Assembly (NCBI GenBank): GCA_017460515.1
Contig: JAFUAY010000047.1
Location: forward strand, 62,001 to 126,000
Source of the DNA: Prevotella sp.
GTDB lineage: Bacteria; Bacteroidota; Bacteroidia; Bacteroidales; Bacteroidaceae
DNA length: 64,000 nt
Reading direction: 5' to 3'
The first letter of the stretch is position 1. The number at the start of each line of letters is the position of its first letter. The notes under the pieces are model-generated. The model ran no database searches. It was not told the DNA's origin and worked only from the letters and a program-made list of their open reading frames with translations. The translations under genes were made by a program, and so were the position numbers. Shown piece after piece: positions 27,113-34,723 of this stretch.

Positions 27113-27565
27113 ATGGAATGGATCATCGACTTTCTGAGTGGCTACGGCTACATTGGCATGCTGCTGGCTGCTTTCCTGGCGGGCAGTTTCTTTCCGTTCT
27201 CCAGTGAGGCAGTGATGGTGGCACTGATGGCTACAGGCCTGGATCCCTGGCAACTGATGGTCTATGGCACCATCGGCAACGTACTGGGCAGCTGTTTCAA
27301 CTACAGCGTGGGACGCATGGGCAAACTGGAATGGATTGAGAAATACCTGCACGTCAAGAAGAAAGACCTGGACAAAGCGGAGCGCTTCATGGCCGGACGG
27401 GGTGCCTGGATGGGCTTCTTCGCCTTCCTGCCTGTATTGGGCAGTGCCATCACCATCCTGCTGGGACTGATGCGCGCCAACATCATTATCTCGTTTGTCA
27501 GCATCACACTGGGCAAGCTGTTCCGCTACCTGCTACTCATCTATGGCGCGGGATTGCTGATGTAA
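27113..27565 (+). CDS. YqaA/DedA-like small membrane protein (SNARE-associated/VTT fold)
   Basis: The 150-residue inner-membrane protein matches the YqaA branch of the DedA/VTT family. It has a re-entrant-type segment SFFPFSSEAVMVALMATG near 28, the conserved GNVLGSCFNYSVGRMG near 60, a short amphipathic Lys-rich stretch, then FLPVLGSAITILLGLMR near 105. Related proteins are linked to lipid flipping and envelope integrity. It starts one base after the preceding stop. Confidence is high for family and low for exact role. Confidence 0.85.
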   Translation: MEWIIDFLSGYGYIGMLLAAFLAGSFFPFSSEAVMVALMATGLDPWQLMVYGTIGNVLGSCFNYSVGRMGKLEWIEKYLHVKKKDLDKAERFMAGRGAWMGFFAFLPVLGSAITILLGLMRANIIISFVSITLGKLFRYLLLIYGAGLLM

Positions 27566-27607
27566 AGTGAAAAGTGGAGAGCGAAAAGTGAAAAGTGATG
27601 TATGAAG

Positions 27608-27650
27608 GAGTTAAAGAAACTAAAGCGAAAGCAAATTCTTCACGCTACAC
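27608..27650 (-). repeat. Dispersed intergenic repeat, copy 2 (inverted relative to 20804)
   Basis: The reverse complement of these 43 bases matches 20804-20847. It follows a run of AAAAGTGAAAAGTG-like phrases (27566-27600). Confidence 0.8.
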
Positions 27651-27674
27651 TCCTTACTCTTCACCAAAAAATAA

Positions 27675-27682
27675 TACCTTTG
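27675..27682 (+). promoter_or_regulatory. Promoter -7 element TACCTTTG for the DUF2723 gene
   Basis: TACCTTTG fits the consensus, 47 bases before ATG 27730. Confidence 0.7.
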
Positions 27683-27729
27683 CAAACTGAAAAGGATTTT
27701 AACGTTAAAACAAAGCATCATTTTCTAAG

Positions 27730-30700
27730 ATGAAACAAATCTTTGCGGGGCAAAGCAGCAAAGCCAACTATCGACTCGTCGACAATGTGGTCGGATGGCT
27801 CACCTTCCTGATTGCTGCCTTCGTTTACTGCTCCACCATTGAACCTACAGCCTCTTTCTGGGACTGCCCAGAGTTTATCACTACCGGTTATCGTCTTGAA
27901 GTGGGGCACCCGCCTGGCGCACCCTTCTTCATGCTGACAGCCAACCTGTTCTCGCAATTTGCCAGCGATGCCACACAAGTGGCTTACTGGGTGAACACGA
28001 TGAGCGCTCTGCTTTCAGCAACCTGTATCCTCTTCCTGTTCTGGAGCATCACCCACCTGACACGTCGATTGCTCATTGACCGCTGGGAGGAGCTGAGCCT
28101 CGCGAAGCTGATTTCTATTGAGGCCAGCGGACTGGTTGGTGCACTCATCTACACGTTCAGTGACACCTTCTGGTTCTCTGCTGTCGAGGGTGAGGTGTAT
28201 GCTTATTCTTCTGCCTTTACCGCACTGGTATTCTGGCTCATCCTGAAATGGGAGGACCATGCCGACGAGCCTCACAGTGACCGCTGGCTGGTGCTGATCA
28301 TGTATATGACAGGTCTCTCTATCGGTGTTCACCTGCTGAACCTGCTCTGTTTGCCCGCCATCGTACTGGTCTATTACTACAAGCGTTTCCCCGATGCCAA
28401 CCTGAAAGGTTCCTGCATCGCACTGATGATCTCGTTTGCCCTGGTAGCCCTCGTGCTCTATGGCGTCGTACCTGGTATCATCACTGTGGGCGGCTGGTTC
28501 GAGCTGTTCTTCGTCAACACCCTGGGCTGTCCGTTCAATACGGGTGAGTACATCTATATCCTGCTCTTGGTAAGTGCCGTGCTGTGGGCTGTCTATGAGA
28601 CACAACGCTCACTGCCCACGCCTGCTGAAGGTGGTGAGCCTGCCAACTGGAAGCGCCAGAACATTGCCTATCTGCTCTCTGTGGGCATGCTGGGCATTCC
28701 GTTCTATGGCTACGGATGGAGTGCATTCATCATTGGCGTAATTGTTCTGGCTGTGCTTTGGTTCGTCCTGAACTACAAGAACGGCAAAACGGCCTTCGTT
28801 ACCGCCCGTTTCAAGAATACCACCCTACTCTGCATGCTGAAGCTGATGATTGGCTACTCTACGTATGCTGTCATCGTCATCCGCTCGTCAGCCAACCCGC
28901 CCATGGACCAGAACTCACCAGAGGACATCTTCACACTGGGCGATTACCTGGGACGCGACCAGTACGGACAGCGCCCACTGTTCTACGGACAGGCCTACAC
29001 CTCACAGGTGGCCTTCGAGAAAGACGGTGCCTACTGCAAGCCCGTTCAGAAGACAGGCAAGCCCGTATGGCAGCGCAAGGAGAAAGCCTCAGCTGACGAG
29101 AAAGACTCATACTTCGTAGTACGTACGAAAGATGAGTATGTATATGCCCAGAACATGCTGTTCCCACGTATGTACAGCTCTTCCCACCAGCAGTACTACG
29201 AGAGTTGGATGGGTGGCAAGGTTGATGGCAAGGAAGTGCCTTACGATCGCTGTGGCGAGACTGTGATGGTGAAAGTGCCCAGTCAGTTGGAGAACCTCTC
29301 GTTCTTCATCAGCTACCAGTGTAACTGGATGTACTGGCGCTACTTCCTCTGGAACTTCGCTGGACGTCAGAACGATATACAGGGACACGGCGAACTGGAG
29401 CACGGCAACTGGATCACAGGTATCCCCGCCTTCGACAATGCCCGTCTGGGCAATCAGGACATGCTGCCTGACGACCTGAAGGAGAACAAGGGTCATAACG
29501 TGTTCTACTGTCTGCCCCTGCTATTGGGCTTGATAGGCCTCATCTGGCAGTCAGTCAATCGCGGACAGAAGGGCGTTCAGCAGTTCTGGGTAGTGTTCTT
29601 CCTGTTCTTCATGACTGGTCTGGCCATCGTAATCTACCTGAACCAGACGCCTATGCAGCCTCGTGAGCGTGACTATGCCTATGCAGGCTCGTTCTATGCC
29701 TTCGCCATCTGGTGCGGTATGGGCGTAGCAGCGCTGATCGACTACCTCAGCCGTCTGTTGAAGAAGGAGAGCACCATCGTCTCAGTCGTACTGGGCTTGG
29801 CCTGTCTGCTGGTTCCCATCCAGATGGCTTCGCAGACTTGGGATGATCACGACCGCAGTGGCCGCTATACCTGTCGTGACTTCGGACAGAACTACCTGAT
29901 GTCGCTGCAAGAAGAGGTCACACTGCCTTCAGGCGAGAAGAAGAAGAGCAACCCCATCATCTTCACCAATGGCGACAACGACACCTTCCCACTCTGGTAC
30001 AACCAGGATACTGAGGGCGTTCGTACGGATGCCCGCGTCTGCAACCTCTCTTACCTGCAGACAGACTGGTATATCGACCAGATGGTGCGTCCTGCCTACG
30101 ACTCTCCATCGCTTCCTATCACATGGAAACGATTGGAGTACTGCGCAGGCACAAATGAGTATGTTCAGATTGACTCCCGTCTGGAAAAGGAAATCCTCGC
30201 CTACTATAAGGACAGCCCCGAACAGGCGCGTCAGCAGTTTGGCGATGAGCCCTTCGAACTGAAGAACATCCTGAAATACTGGGTTCGCAACACCAATCCC
30301 GACCTGCACGTCATTCCTACCGATACCGTCTACGTCACCATCGACAAGGATGCCGTTCGTCGCAGCGGTATGATGATGCAAGGCGACTCCATCCCCGACC
30401 GCATGGTAATCTCGCTCAAGAACAAGAGTGCCCTCTACAAAGGCGACCTGATGATGCTGGAGATGATTGCCAACGCCAACTGGGAGCGCCCCATCTACGT
30501 AGCTACTACCGTAGGCTCGGAGAACTACATGAACCTGGGCGACAACTTCGTACAGGAAGGACTGGCCAACCGCATCACTCCGTTCACCACCAATATCAAT
30601 GGTCGCGTAGTGGCTGGCATGAAGAACTTCGATACCGAGAAGACCTACGACAACGTGATGAACCGCTTCAAGTTCGGTGGTGCCAACACGCCCGGCATCT

Positions 30701-31149
30701 ATCTCGACGAAACTGTCATGCGCATGTGCTTCACCCATCGCAGACTGATGTCGCAGCTGGCACTCCATCTGGCTGAGGAAGGACAGAACGAGAAAGCTGC
30801 CAAGGTACTGGAGCGCGCTGAACAGGAGTTCCCGCAGGAGAACGTGCCTCACGACTTCCAGAGTGGCTCACTCGACATCATCCGTGCTTACCTGGCTATT
30901 GAACAGGACGATAAGGCCAAGGCACTCATCGAGAACCTCTGGCACAAGGCTTCACAGTACATGAACTACTACTGTTCACTGTCGCCCAGCCGCTTCGTCG
31001 CAGCACAGCACGACTGTATCTATCAGCTCTATGTCATGAACCACCTGTCTGACTTCGCTGCCATCATCGACAAGAAGTTAGGCGAGGAGTATGCCGCCAA
31101 GCTCGACAAAGCTGCACAGCTCTACAGCGCACGTGGCGGACGATATTAA
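27730..31149 (+). CDS. DUF2723 polytopic membrane protein (GT117-type)
   Basis: The 1139-residue protein starts with about twelve membrane segments (20-390 and more near 590-700). The DUF2723 signature TIEPTASFWDCPEFITTGYR lies near residue 38 and VGHPPGAPFFMLTANLFSQF near 58, with NQTPMQPRERDYAYAGSFYA near 640. A large soluble C-terminal part (about 720-1139) contains TPR-like helices. Family members are placed among membrane glycosyltransferases and in some Bacteroidota modify surface glycoproteins; the acceptor here is unknown. It has its own promoter and a strong terminator. Confidence 0.92.
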   Translation: MKQIFAGQSSKANYRLVDNVVGWLTFLIAAFVYCSTIEPTASFWDCPEFITTGYRLEVGHPPGAPFFMLTANLFSQFASDATQVAYWVNTMSALLSATCILFLFWSITHLTRRLLIDRWEELSLAKLISIEASGLVGALIYTFSDTFWFSAVEGEVYAYSSAFTALVFWLILKWEDHADEPHSDRWLVLIMYMTGLSIGVHLLNLLCLPAIVLVYYYKRFPDANLKGSCIALMISFALVALVLYGVVPGIITVGGWFELFFVNTLGCPFNTGEYIYILLLVSAVLWAVYETQRSLPTPAEGGEPANWKRQNIAYLLSVGMLGIPFYGYGWSAFIIGVIVLAVLWFVLNYKNGKTAFVTARFKNTTLLCMLKLMIGYSTYAVIVIRSSANPPMDQNSPEDIFTLGDYLGRDQYGQRPLFYGQAYTSQVAFEKDGAYCKPVQKTGKPVWQRKEKASADEKDSYFVVRTKDEYVYAQNMLFPRMYSSSHQQYYESWMGGKVDGKEVPYDRCGETVMVKVPSQLENLSFFISYQCNWMYWRYFLWNFAGRQNDIQGHGELEHGNWITGIPAFDNARLGNQDMLPDDLKENKGHNVFYCLPLLLGLIGLIWQSVNRGQKGVQQFWVVFFLFFMTGLAIVIYLNQTPMQPRERDYAYAGSFYAFAIWCGMGVAALIDYLSRLLKKESTIVSVVLGLACLLVPIQMASQTWDDHDRSGRYTCRDFGQNYLMSLQEEVTLPSGEKKKSNPIIFTNGDNDTFPLWYNQDTEGVRTDARVCNLSYLQTDWYIDQMVRPAYDSPSLPITWKRLEYCAGTNEYVQIDSRLEKEILAYYKDSPEQARQQFGDEPFELKNILKYWVRNTNPDLHVIPTDTVYVTIDKDAVRRSGMMMQGDSIPDRMVISLKNKSALYKGDLMMLEMIANANWERPIYVATTVGSENYMNLGDNFVQEGLANRITPFTTNINGRVVAGMKNFDTEKTYDNVMNRFKFGGANTPGIYLDETVMRMCFTHRRLMSQLALHLAEEGQNEKAAKVLERAEQEFPQENVPHDFQSGSLDIIRAYLAIEQDDKAKALIENLWHKASQYMNYYCSLSPSRFVAAQHDCIYQLYVMNHLSDFAAIIDKKLGEEYAAKLDKAAQLYSARGGRY

Positions 31150-31156
31150 CCTATCA

Positions 31157-31191
31157 CCCTTTGCGGCCACCAGTCATGTGACCGCAAAGGG
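31157..31191 (+). terminator. Terminator after the DUF2723 gene
   Basis: A 14-bp stem with one mismatch (31157-31170 with 31178-31191, 7-base loop) is followed by CTTTATAC. It ends only 21 bases before the next gene's ATG, so that gene may depend on read-through. Confidence 0.75.
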
Positions 31192-31212
31192 CTTTATACT
31201 GAAGAATAGAAG

Positions 31213-31836
31213 ATGATCATCGAACAGCCTGCCATCTATTTACGCTGGATCTATCCGAAGGCGTTATGGCGAATGAATCACGACGAACGTGCAGTCTATC
31301 TCACGTTCGATGATGGTCCTATCCCAGAGTCGACGCCCTTTATTCTTCAGACACTCCGTGAGTTTGGCATCAAGGCCACCTTCTTCATGGTAGGCGACAA
31401 TGTGCGCAAATACCCCGACCTCTACAATCAGATCATTGACGAAGGCCACCTGGTGGGCAACCACACTCATAACCACATCAGCGGATTCCGCCATTCGCTC
31501 CATAACTACTGCTACAACGTAGAGAAAGCGAACGCTTATATCCACAGCCACCTGTTCCGTCCGCCTCATGGCTGGATACGTCACGACCAGTATGTGGCGC
31601 TCGCCCAGAAAGGTTTCCAGATGGTAATGTGGGACCTGGTAACCCGCGACTATTCCAAATGGCTCACCGCAGAAGATGTCATAGACAACGTGAAGCGCTA
31701 TGCCCGCAACGGCTCTATCATCACCTTCCACGACTCACTGAAAGCCATCGACAAACTCCGCACCGCCCTTCCCGCCTGCATCAAATGGCTGAAAGAGCAA
31801 GGCTACGAGTTCCGCGTATTCAATTCGGGGAAGTAA
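31213..31836 (+). CDS. Polysaccharide deacetylase (NodB family, CE4)
   Basis: The 207-residue protein is a compact NodB-homology domain. The metal/base motif is LTFDDGP near residue 34, the metal His pair is in GNHTHNH near 90, RPPHGW near 116 is the active-site Arg motif, and the final catalytic His is in FHDS near 175. No clear signal peptide is seen, although the N-terminus is followed closely by the domain. The family removes acetyl groups from peptidoglycan, chitin-like or exopolysaccharide sugars; the substrate here is not shown by the sequence. Confidence 0.9.
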   Translation: MIIEQPAIYLRWIYPKALWRMNHDERAVYLTFDDGPIPESTPFILQTLREFGIKATFFMVGDNVRKYPDLYNQIIDEGHLVGNHTHNHISGFRHSLHNYCYNVEKANAYIHSHLFRPPHGWIRHDQYVALAQKGFQMVMWDLVTRDYSKWLTAEDVIDNVKRYARNGSIITFHDSLKAIDKLRTALPACIKWLKEQGYEFRVFNSGK

Positions 31837-31873
31837 ATATCCAAAGTACTTTAGTGAAATGCCTTTTCAAACC

Positions 31874-32049
31874 CTATTGATTGCGACTCGTAATCCATAG
31901 AGTTAGCACTCGCAACTCTATTGATTACGAAGGCTAAACATAGTGTTTTCAAATAGCAAAGCCTAGGATCACTCATAGCAAAACTAGGGAACGCTCATAG
32001 TGAAACTAGGGATCGCTCATAGCAAAGCCTAGTTTTGCTTGAGACAGGT
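31874..32049 (+). repeat. Eight-unit array of 22-bp repeats
   Basis: Units start exactly every 22 bases at 31874, 31896, 31918, 31940, 31962, 31984, 32006 and 32028. Each is made of two 11-base halves, with the later ones close to CTAGGGATCGC plus TCATAGCAAAG. The first three units also form a 17-bp inverted repeat (31888-31904 with 31914-31930, one mismatch). No coding frame fits because 22 is not a multiple of three. Confidence 0.85.
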
Positions 32050-32076
32050 TACGGTTACAGCTGTAACCATGTAACC
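32047..32076 (+). repeat. 30-bp sequence with palindromic core, inverted copy at 32166
   Basis: The core GGTTACAGCTGTAACC is a perfect palindrome, flanked by GTAACC/GGTTAC half-sites. The complete 30 bases are repeated as an exact reverse complement at 32166-32195, so the pair can also form a 30-bp cruciform with an 89-base loop. Confidence 0.85.
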
Positions 32077-32165
32077 GCAAAGGCTGAAGGACAACAAAAG
32101 AATTGATATAATCGTTTGATATTTAGGTATTTACAGATAATTAAAGACGGCTGATCGAGGAAAAA

Positions 32166-32195
32166 GGTTACATGGTTACAGCTGTAACCGTAACC
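32166..32195 (-). repeat. Inverted second copy of the 30-bp palindromic sequence
   Basis: This is an exact reverse complement of 32047-32076, sharing the palindromic core GGTTACAGCTGTAACC. Confidence 0.85.
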
Positions 32196-32290
32196 GCTTT
32201 TTGGTACAAATTATTCCCAGAAACTTAAAGTCCAAATGCTTCGAATAGAGAATCAATAATCAATATAGTTTGAAAAAGTTTCAGAAATGC

Positions 32291-32321
32291 TTGGAAATCC
32301 TTCAAAAATTTTGTATATTTG
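32291..32321 (+). promoter_or_regulatory. Candidate promoter (TTG, 20 bp, TATATTTG) without an obvious gene
   Basis: TTG at 32291 and TATATTTG at 32314-32321 have the normal 20-base spacing. The presumed transcript would run into the 45-base palindrome at 32395 and contains no reading frame of note, so a short RNA is possible. Confidence 0.45.
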
Positions 32322-32394
32322 CAAGTGAAAGATAAGGAAGAAAGAGCAAATGTGAAGCTTGTGAAGGATGTGAAAGATAAAAACTAAACTTTTA

Positions 32395-32439
32395 TATATA
32401 GGAAATTATTTAGTCGCCGACTAAATAATTTCCTATATA
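32395..32439 (+). repeat. Perfect 22-bp-arm palindrome
   Basis: Two perfect 22-base arms surround a single central base: TATATAGGAAATTATT plus TAGTCG, then the reverse complement. Flanking GTGAAGGATGTG on the left and the CATCCTTCA repeats on the right extend the symmetry loosely. It could be a terminator or a site for DNA cleavage or integration. Confidence 0.8.
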
Positions 32440-32452
32440 CAAACTTACAAAA

Positions 32453-32490
32453 ACATCCTTCACATCCTTCACATCCTTCACATCCTTCAC
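32453..32490 (+). repeat. 9-bp tandem repeat (ACATCCTTC, about four copies)
   Basis: Four exact copies of ACATCCTTC run head to tail just after the palindrome. The reverse complement GAAGGATGT occurs on its other side near 32373. Confidence 0.85.
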
Positions 32491-32548
32491 AATAGTATCA
32501 ATAATAATCAATATACTATAAGTTAGAAATTGAATGGAATCAATCATA

Positions 32549-32601
32549 ATAAATAATAGCAGAATTATTTGGAACTTTCAGAATTAATTCCTATCTTTGC
32601 A
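32549..32601 (+). repeat. Left copy of a 53-bp inverted repeat that contains a promoter
   Basis: These 53 bases match the reverse complement of 38961-39013 at 48 positions, including a 25-base perfect stretch (32561-32585). The unit contains TTTG at 32568 and TATCTTTG at 32592-32599 with 20 bases between, so it is also a promoter, here facing right. The two copies face inward around the accessory gene block. Confidence 0.85.
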
Positions 32602-32605
32602 CCGT

Positions 32606-32731
32606 CAGAACATCTGTTTTGGCTATCCGGGCAGAATCCCGAGGAGGCAGGACATCTTTGATACTGCCTCAGGAGCAAGACAACACCGCACTACTCCACT
32701 TTTAAAAGCCATCCTCAACAGGATGGTTTTT
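32606..32731 (+). ncRNA. Possible small RNA of about 125 bases
   Basis: A consensus promoter ends at 32599 and a strong terminator lies at 32704-32731, with no convincing reading frame between. The interval folds into a GAGGCAG/CTGCCTC stem (32644-32650 with 32664-32670), next to a smaller CGGG/CCCG stem (32628-32641). I do not recognise a known RNA family. It converges with the CdiA-type nuclease gene and shares its terminator. Confidence 0.45.
32704..32731 (+). terminator. Bidirectional terminator
   Basis: CCATCCT and AGGATGG pair around a CAAC loop and are flanked by AAAA and TTTT, giving a hairpin with a T tail on both strands. It serves the possible small RNA on the plus strand and the nuclease gene on the minus strand. 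Confidence 0.8.
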
Positions 32732-33272
32732 ATCTTTCATAGAATCTCCTGAAATTAAAAAGAAATGAACCATTGAACACCATGGCGCGATTGACAGAAA
32801 TGTGTTTTCGCCCCTTAAAGATAAGAACCTCAATAGCCTTGTCATTAATTTCGAAAAACTTTTTGATATCGAACGCTAGTGAGCGAGTGCTGTATTCTGT
32901 AGTCATGTTAAGCAAAATGCGATTGCACTGACCGATTGAGTCTATCAGGTTTTGTCCAACTGATGCTTTGCCGAAAACAGTCTTCAAATCATACATACGA
33001 TATGTGCCTTTCTTTTCCAGAATGAAATCCGCAGTCCGAATATTCCTTGGATTTGGCAATAAATAAACTGTATATCCAAGTTCCACCGCTTTCCTTGCAG
33101 CGATTAGCAGATTCTGGTAATCGTCACTTTTCTCACCGCCTACAGTGAAAATACCATTATCTATATCAAGGGGATGGAACTCCTTTCGATGGGCTATACG
33201 CTCCACTTGTCGAGAATAATCACCTCCCGTTAATCCGTGTAATTTTGCCAGTTCTGCTGTAAAGTCACTCAT
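32730..33272 (-). CDS. CdiA C-terminal-type nuclease domain protein (orphan)
   Basis: The 180-residue protein looks like the tRNase toxin domain found at the C-terminus of CdiA contact-inhibition proteins and in many Bacteroidota toxins. Typical stretches are LLIAARKAVELGYTVYLLPN near 65, IRTADFILEKKGTYRMYDLK near 90 and KASVGQNLIDSIGQCNR near 112. No signal peptide, transport domain or neighbouring immunity gene is seen. The start is taken at ATG 33272, because the minus-strand promoter TATCTTTG (33289-33282) lies inside the longer frame. The family is likely; activity in the cell is inferred. It is divergent from the methyltransferase operon. Confidence 0.7.
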   Translation of the reverse strand: MSDFTAELAKLHGLTGGDYSRQVERIAHRKEFHPLDIDNGIFTVGGEKSDDYQNLLIAARKAVELGYTVYLLPNPRNIRTADFILEKKGTYRMYDLKTVFGKASVGQNLIDSIGQCNRILLNMTTEYSTRSLAFDIKKFFEINDKAIEVLIFKGRKHISVNRAMVFNGSFLFNFRRFYER

Positions 33273-33281
33273 AACAATCTG

Positions 33282-33289
33282 CAAAGATA
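33282..33289 (-). promoter_or_regulatory. Promoter -7 element TATCTTTG for the orphan nuclease
   Basis: The minus strand reads TATCTTTG, ending 9 bases before ATG 33272; the leader would be only a few bases. Confidence 0.6.
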
Positions 33290-33330
33290 CTGCTTTTTCA
33301 TCAAACATTTTGAAAATTCTCGCCCGTTTT

Positions 33331-33362
33331 TTTGTCTGTTTCCAAATAATTGTCTAAATTTG
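33331..33362 (+). promoter_or_regulatory. Strong promoter (TTTG, 20 bp, TAAATTTG) of the leader RNA/methyltransferase operon
   Basis: TTTG at 33331-33334 and TAAATTTG at 33355-33362 have the exact 20-base spacing. The first ATG of the methyltransferase lies 285 bases downstream, leaving a very long leader. Confidence 0.8.
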
Positions 33363-33369
33363 CACCTAA

Positions 33370-33646
33370 TCATTGGCGGATGGTCTCAGCGGAGGCCGCC
33401 AGCGAGACTTTCGAGGAAATATAACAAGCGTTTGCTTTGTTCGGAACACTCTGAAACGTAGGAAATTTCAATAGTTGTTCAATCCGAAGAATAAATCGCA
33501 AACGTCTGTGCGTTTTGCATGGGCGTGATTTATCTGGATTGACGGTTATTCCTACGACCTCAGAGTGTGGATGATGAACGTCCATGCTCTTTTGTGTTGT
33601 AGATAGCCGCCTTCGATGATAAGCAATACGCGCTAATGCATAGCTT
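33370..33646 (+). ncRNA. Long structured leader RNA before the methyltransferase gene
   Basis: The 277-base leader folds into clear stems. The largest spans 33446-33568: a 9-bp perfect stem (33446-33454 with 33560-33568), then 8 bp (33457-33464 with 33549-33556), 7 bp (33479-33485 with 33536-33542), 7 bp (33491-33497 with 33527-33533) and a bulged 7-bp tip (33498-33504 with 33511-33518). Before it lie a GTCTC/GAGAC hairpin (33383-33408) and an AACAAGC/GCTTTGTT hairpin (33423-33442). GGCGG at 33375 can pair with CCGCC at 33396 or 33607, so alternative folds exist. I do not recognise a known riboswitch. It may be a control element or an independent RNA of the system. Confidence 0.6.
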
Positions 33647-34723
33647 ATGGCACAGAAAAATCTGAGCGCTGCTAAAACAGCCAAGAAGGATGAGTTTTAT
33701 ACTCAGATGACTGATATTGAGCGTGAATTGCAACACTACTGGCCTCACTTTCGTGATAAGGTGGTGCTGTGCAATTGCGATGACCCTTACGAAAGCAACT
33801 TCTTCAAGTATTTTGCACTTCGTTTCAACCAGTTGGGATTGAAGAAACTGATTTGTACCTGCTACAATGGTTCTCCTGTGCAGGGCAATGAACTGATGAT
33901 CGACTTTGGCGATTTTTCAGATGAGCCAAAGAAGATTGCCTACAAAGTAGAGATAACTGAGGTAAAAGATCTTAATGGTGATGGAGCTGTTGATCTATCG
34001 GATGTTCAGTACCTACTGCAGAATGACAAGAACGTTTGTTCCATTCTGAGAACGGGTGACTTCAGAGACCCTGAATGCATTGAATTGCTGAAGGAGGCTG
34101 ATATTGTAGTCACTAATCCTCCATTCTCATTGTTCAGAGAATATATTGGGCAGTTGATGGAATACCAAAAGGTGTTTTTGATTATTGGACATCAGAACGC
34201 AATAACTTACAAAGAAGTATTTCCATTAATCAAAGAAAACAAGGTTTGGTTGGGGTATGGATTTAAAGGAGGGGCTGCTCATTTTACTTCGCCCTATGAA
34301 GATATTGCAACAGCAAGTGACCATCGTGATAATATGATACGTGTATCTGGGGTAAACTGGTTTACTAATATGGAAATCCCAAAGCGTAAGGAAGAATTAG
34401 ACCTTGTTTGTCGTTATTCGCCTGAGGAATATCCAAACTATGATAACTATAATGCAATTAATATTGGAAAGACTATAGATATTCCATGCAATTATGAGGG
34501 TTATATGGGAGTTCCTATTACGTTTCTTGATAAATATAATCCTGAACAATTTGAGATTATATGGCAAGCGTGTGGAAATACAAGAGCCTCAGCTCCTTCT
34601 GAAATTTTAAATGAATTACAATACAAGCCTCACCCAGAAGATCGTGGTGGCTGTGGTGTAGTCAAGGGACAAAGACAATATGCAAGAGTTATTATCCGCA
34701 ACAAACATCCTCAAAAGCTATGA
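33647..34723 (+). CDS. EcoRI-type adenine-specific DNA methyltransferase
   Basis: The 358-residue protein matches the EcoRI-methylase family (N6-adenine). It begins NLSAAKTAKKDEFYTQMTDI, has CNCDDPYESNFFKYFALRF near 42 and the catalytic motif IVVTNPPFSLFREYIG near 153. A segment DLNGDGAVDLSDV near 110 resembles an EF-hand or dockerin loop. Its stop overlaps the start of the DUF262-HNH gene (ATGA), so the two proteins are made together, like a modification and restriction pair. The start follows a 277-base structured leader. The recognition sequence cannot be told. Confidence 0.88.
   Translation: MAQKNLSAAKTAKKDEFYTQMTDIERELQHYWPHFRDKVVLCNCDDPYESNFFKYFALRFNQLGLKKLICTCYNGSPVQGNELMIDFGDFSDEPKKIAYKVEITEVKDLNGDGAVDLSDVQYLLQNDKNVCSILRTGDFRDPECIELLKEADIVVTNPPFSLFREYIGQLMEYQKVFLIIGHQNAITYKEVFPLIKENKVWLGYGFKGGAAHFTSPYEDIATASDHRDNMIRVSGVNWFTNMEIPKRKEELDLVCRYSPEEYPNYDNYNAINIGKTIDIPCNYEGYMGVPITFLDKYNPEQFEIIWQACGNTRASAPSEILNELQYKPHPEDRGGCGVVKGQRQYARVIIRNKHPQKL

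Noticed and set aside
31874-32490. CRISPR array
   Set aside because: The 22-bp units are directly joined with no unique spacers and there are no cas genes, so the pattern is not a CRISPR.
33370-33646. Retron msr-msd RNA
   Set aside because: A long hairpin RNA before an operon suggested a retron, but no reverse transcriptase is encoded anywhere in the window.
33370-33748. Two minus-strand frames (up to 104 residues) over the structured leader
   Set aside because: They run against the strong promoter, overlap the methyltransferase start and have no recognisable features.
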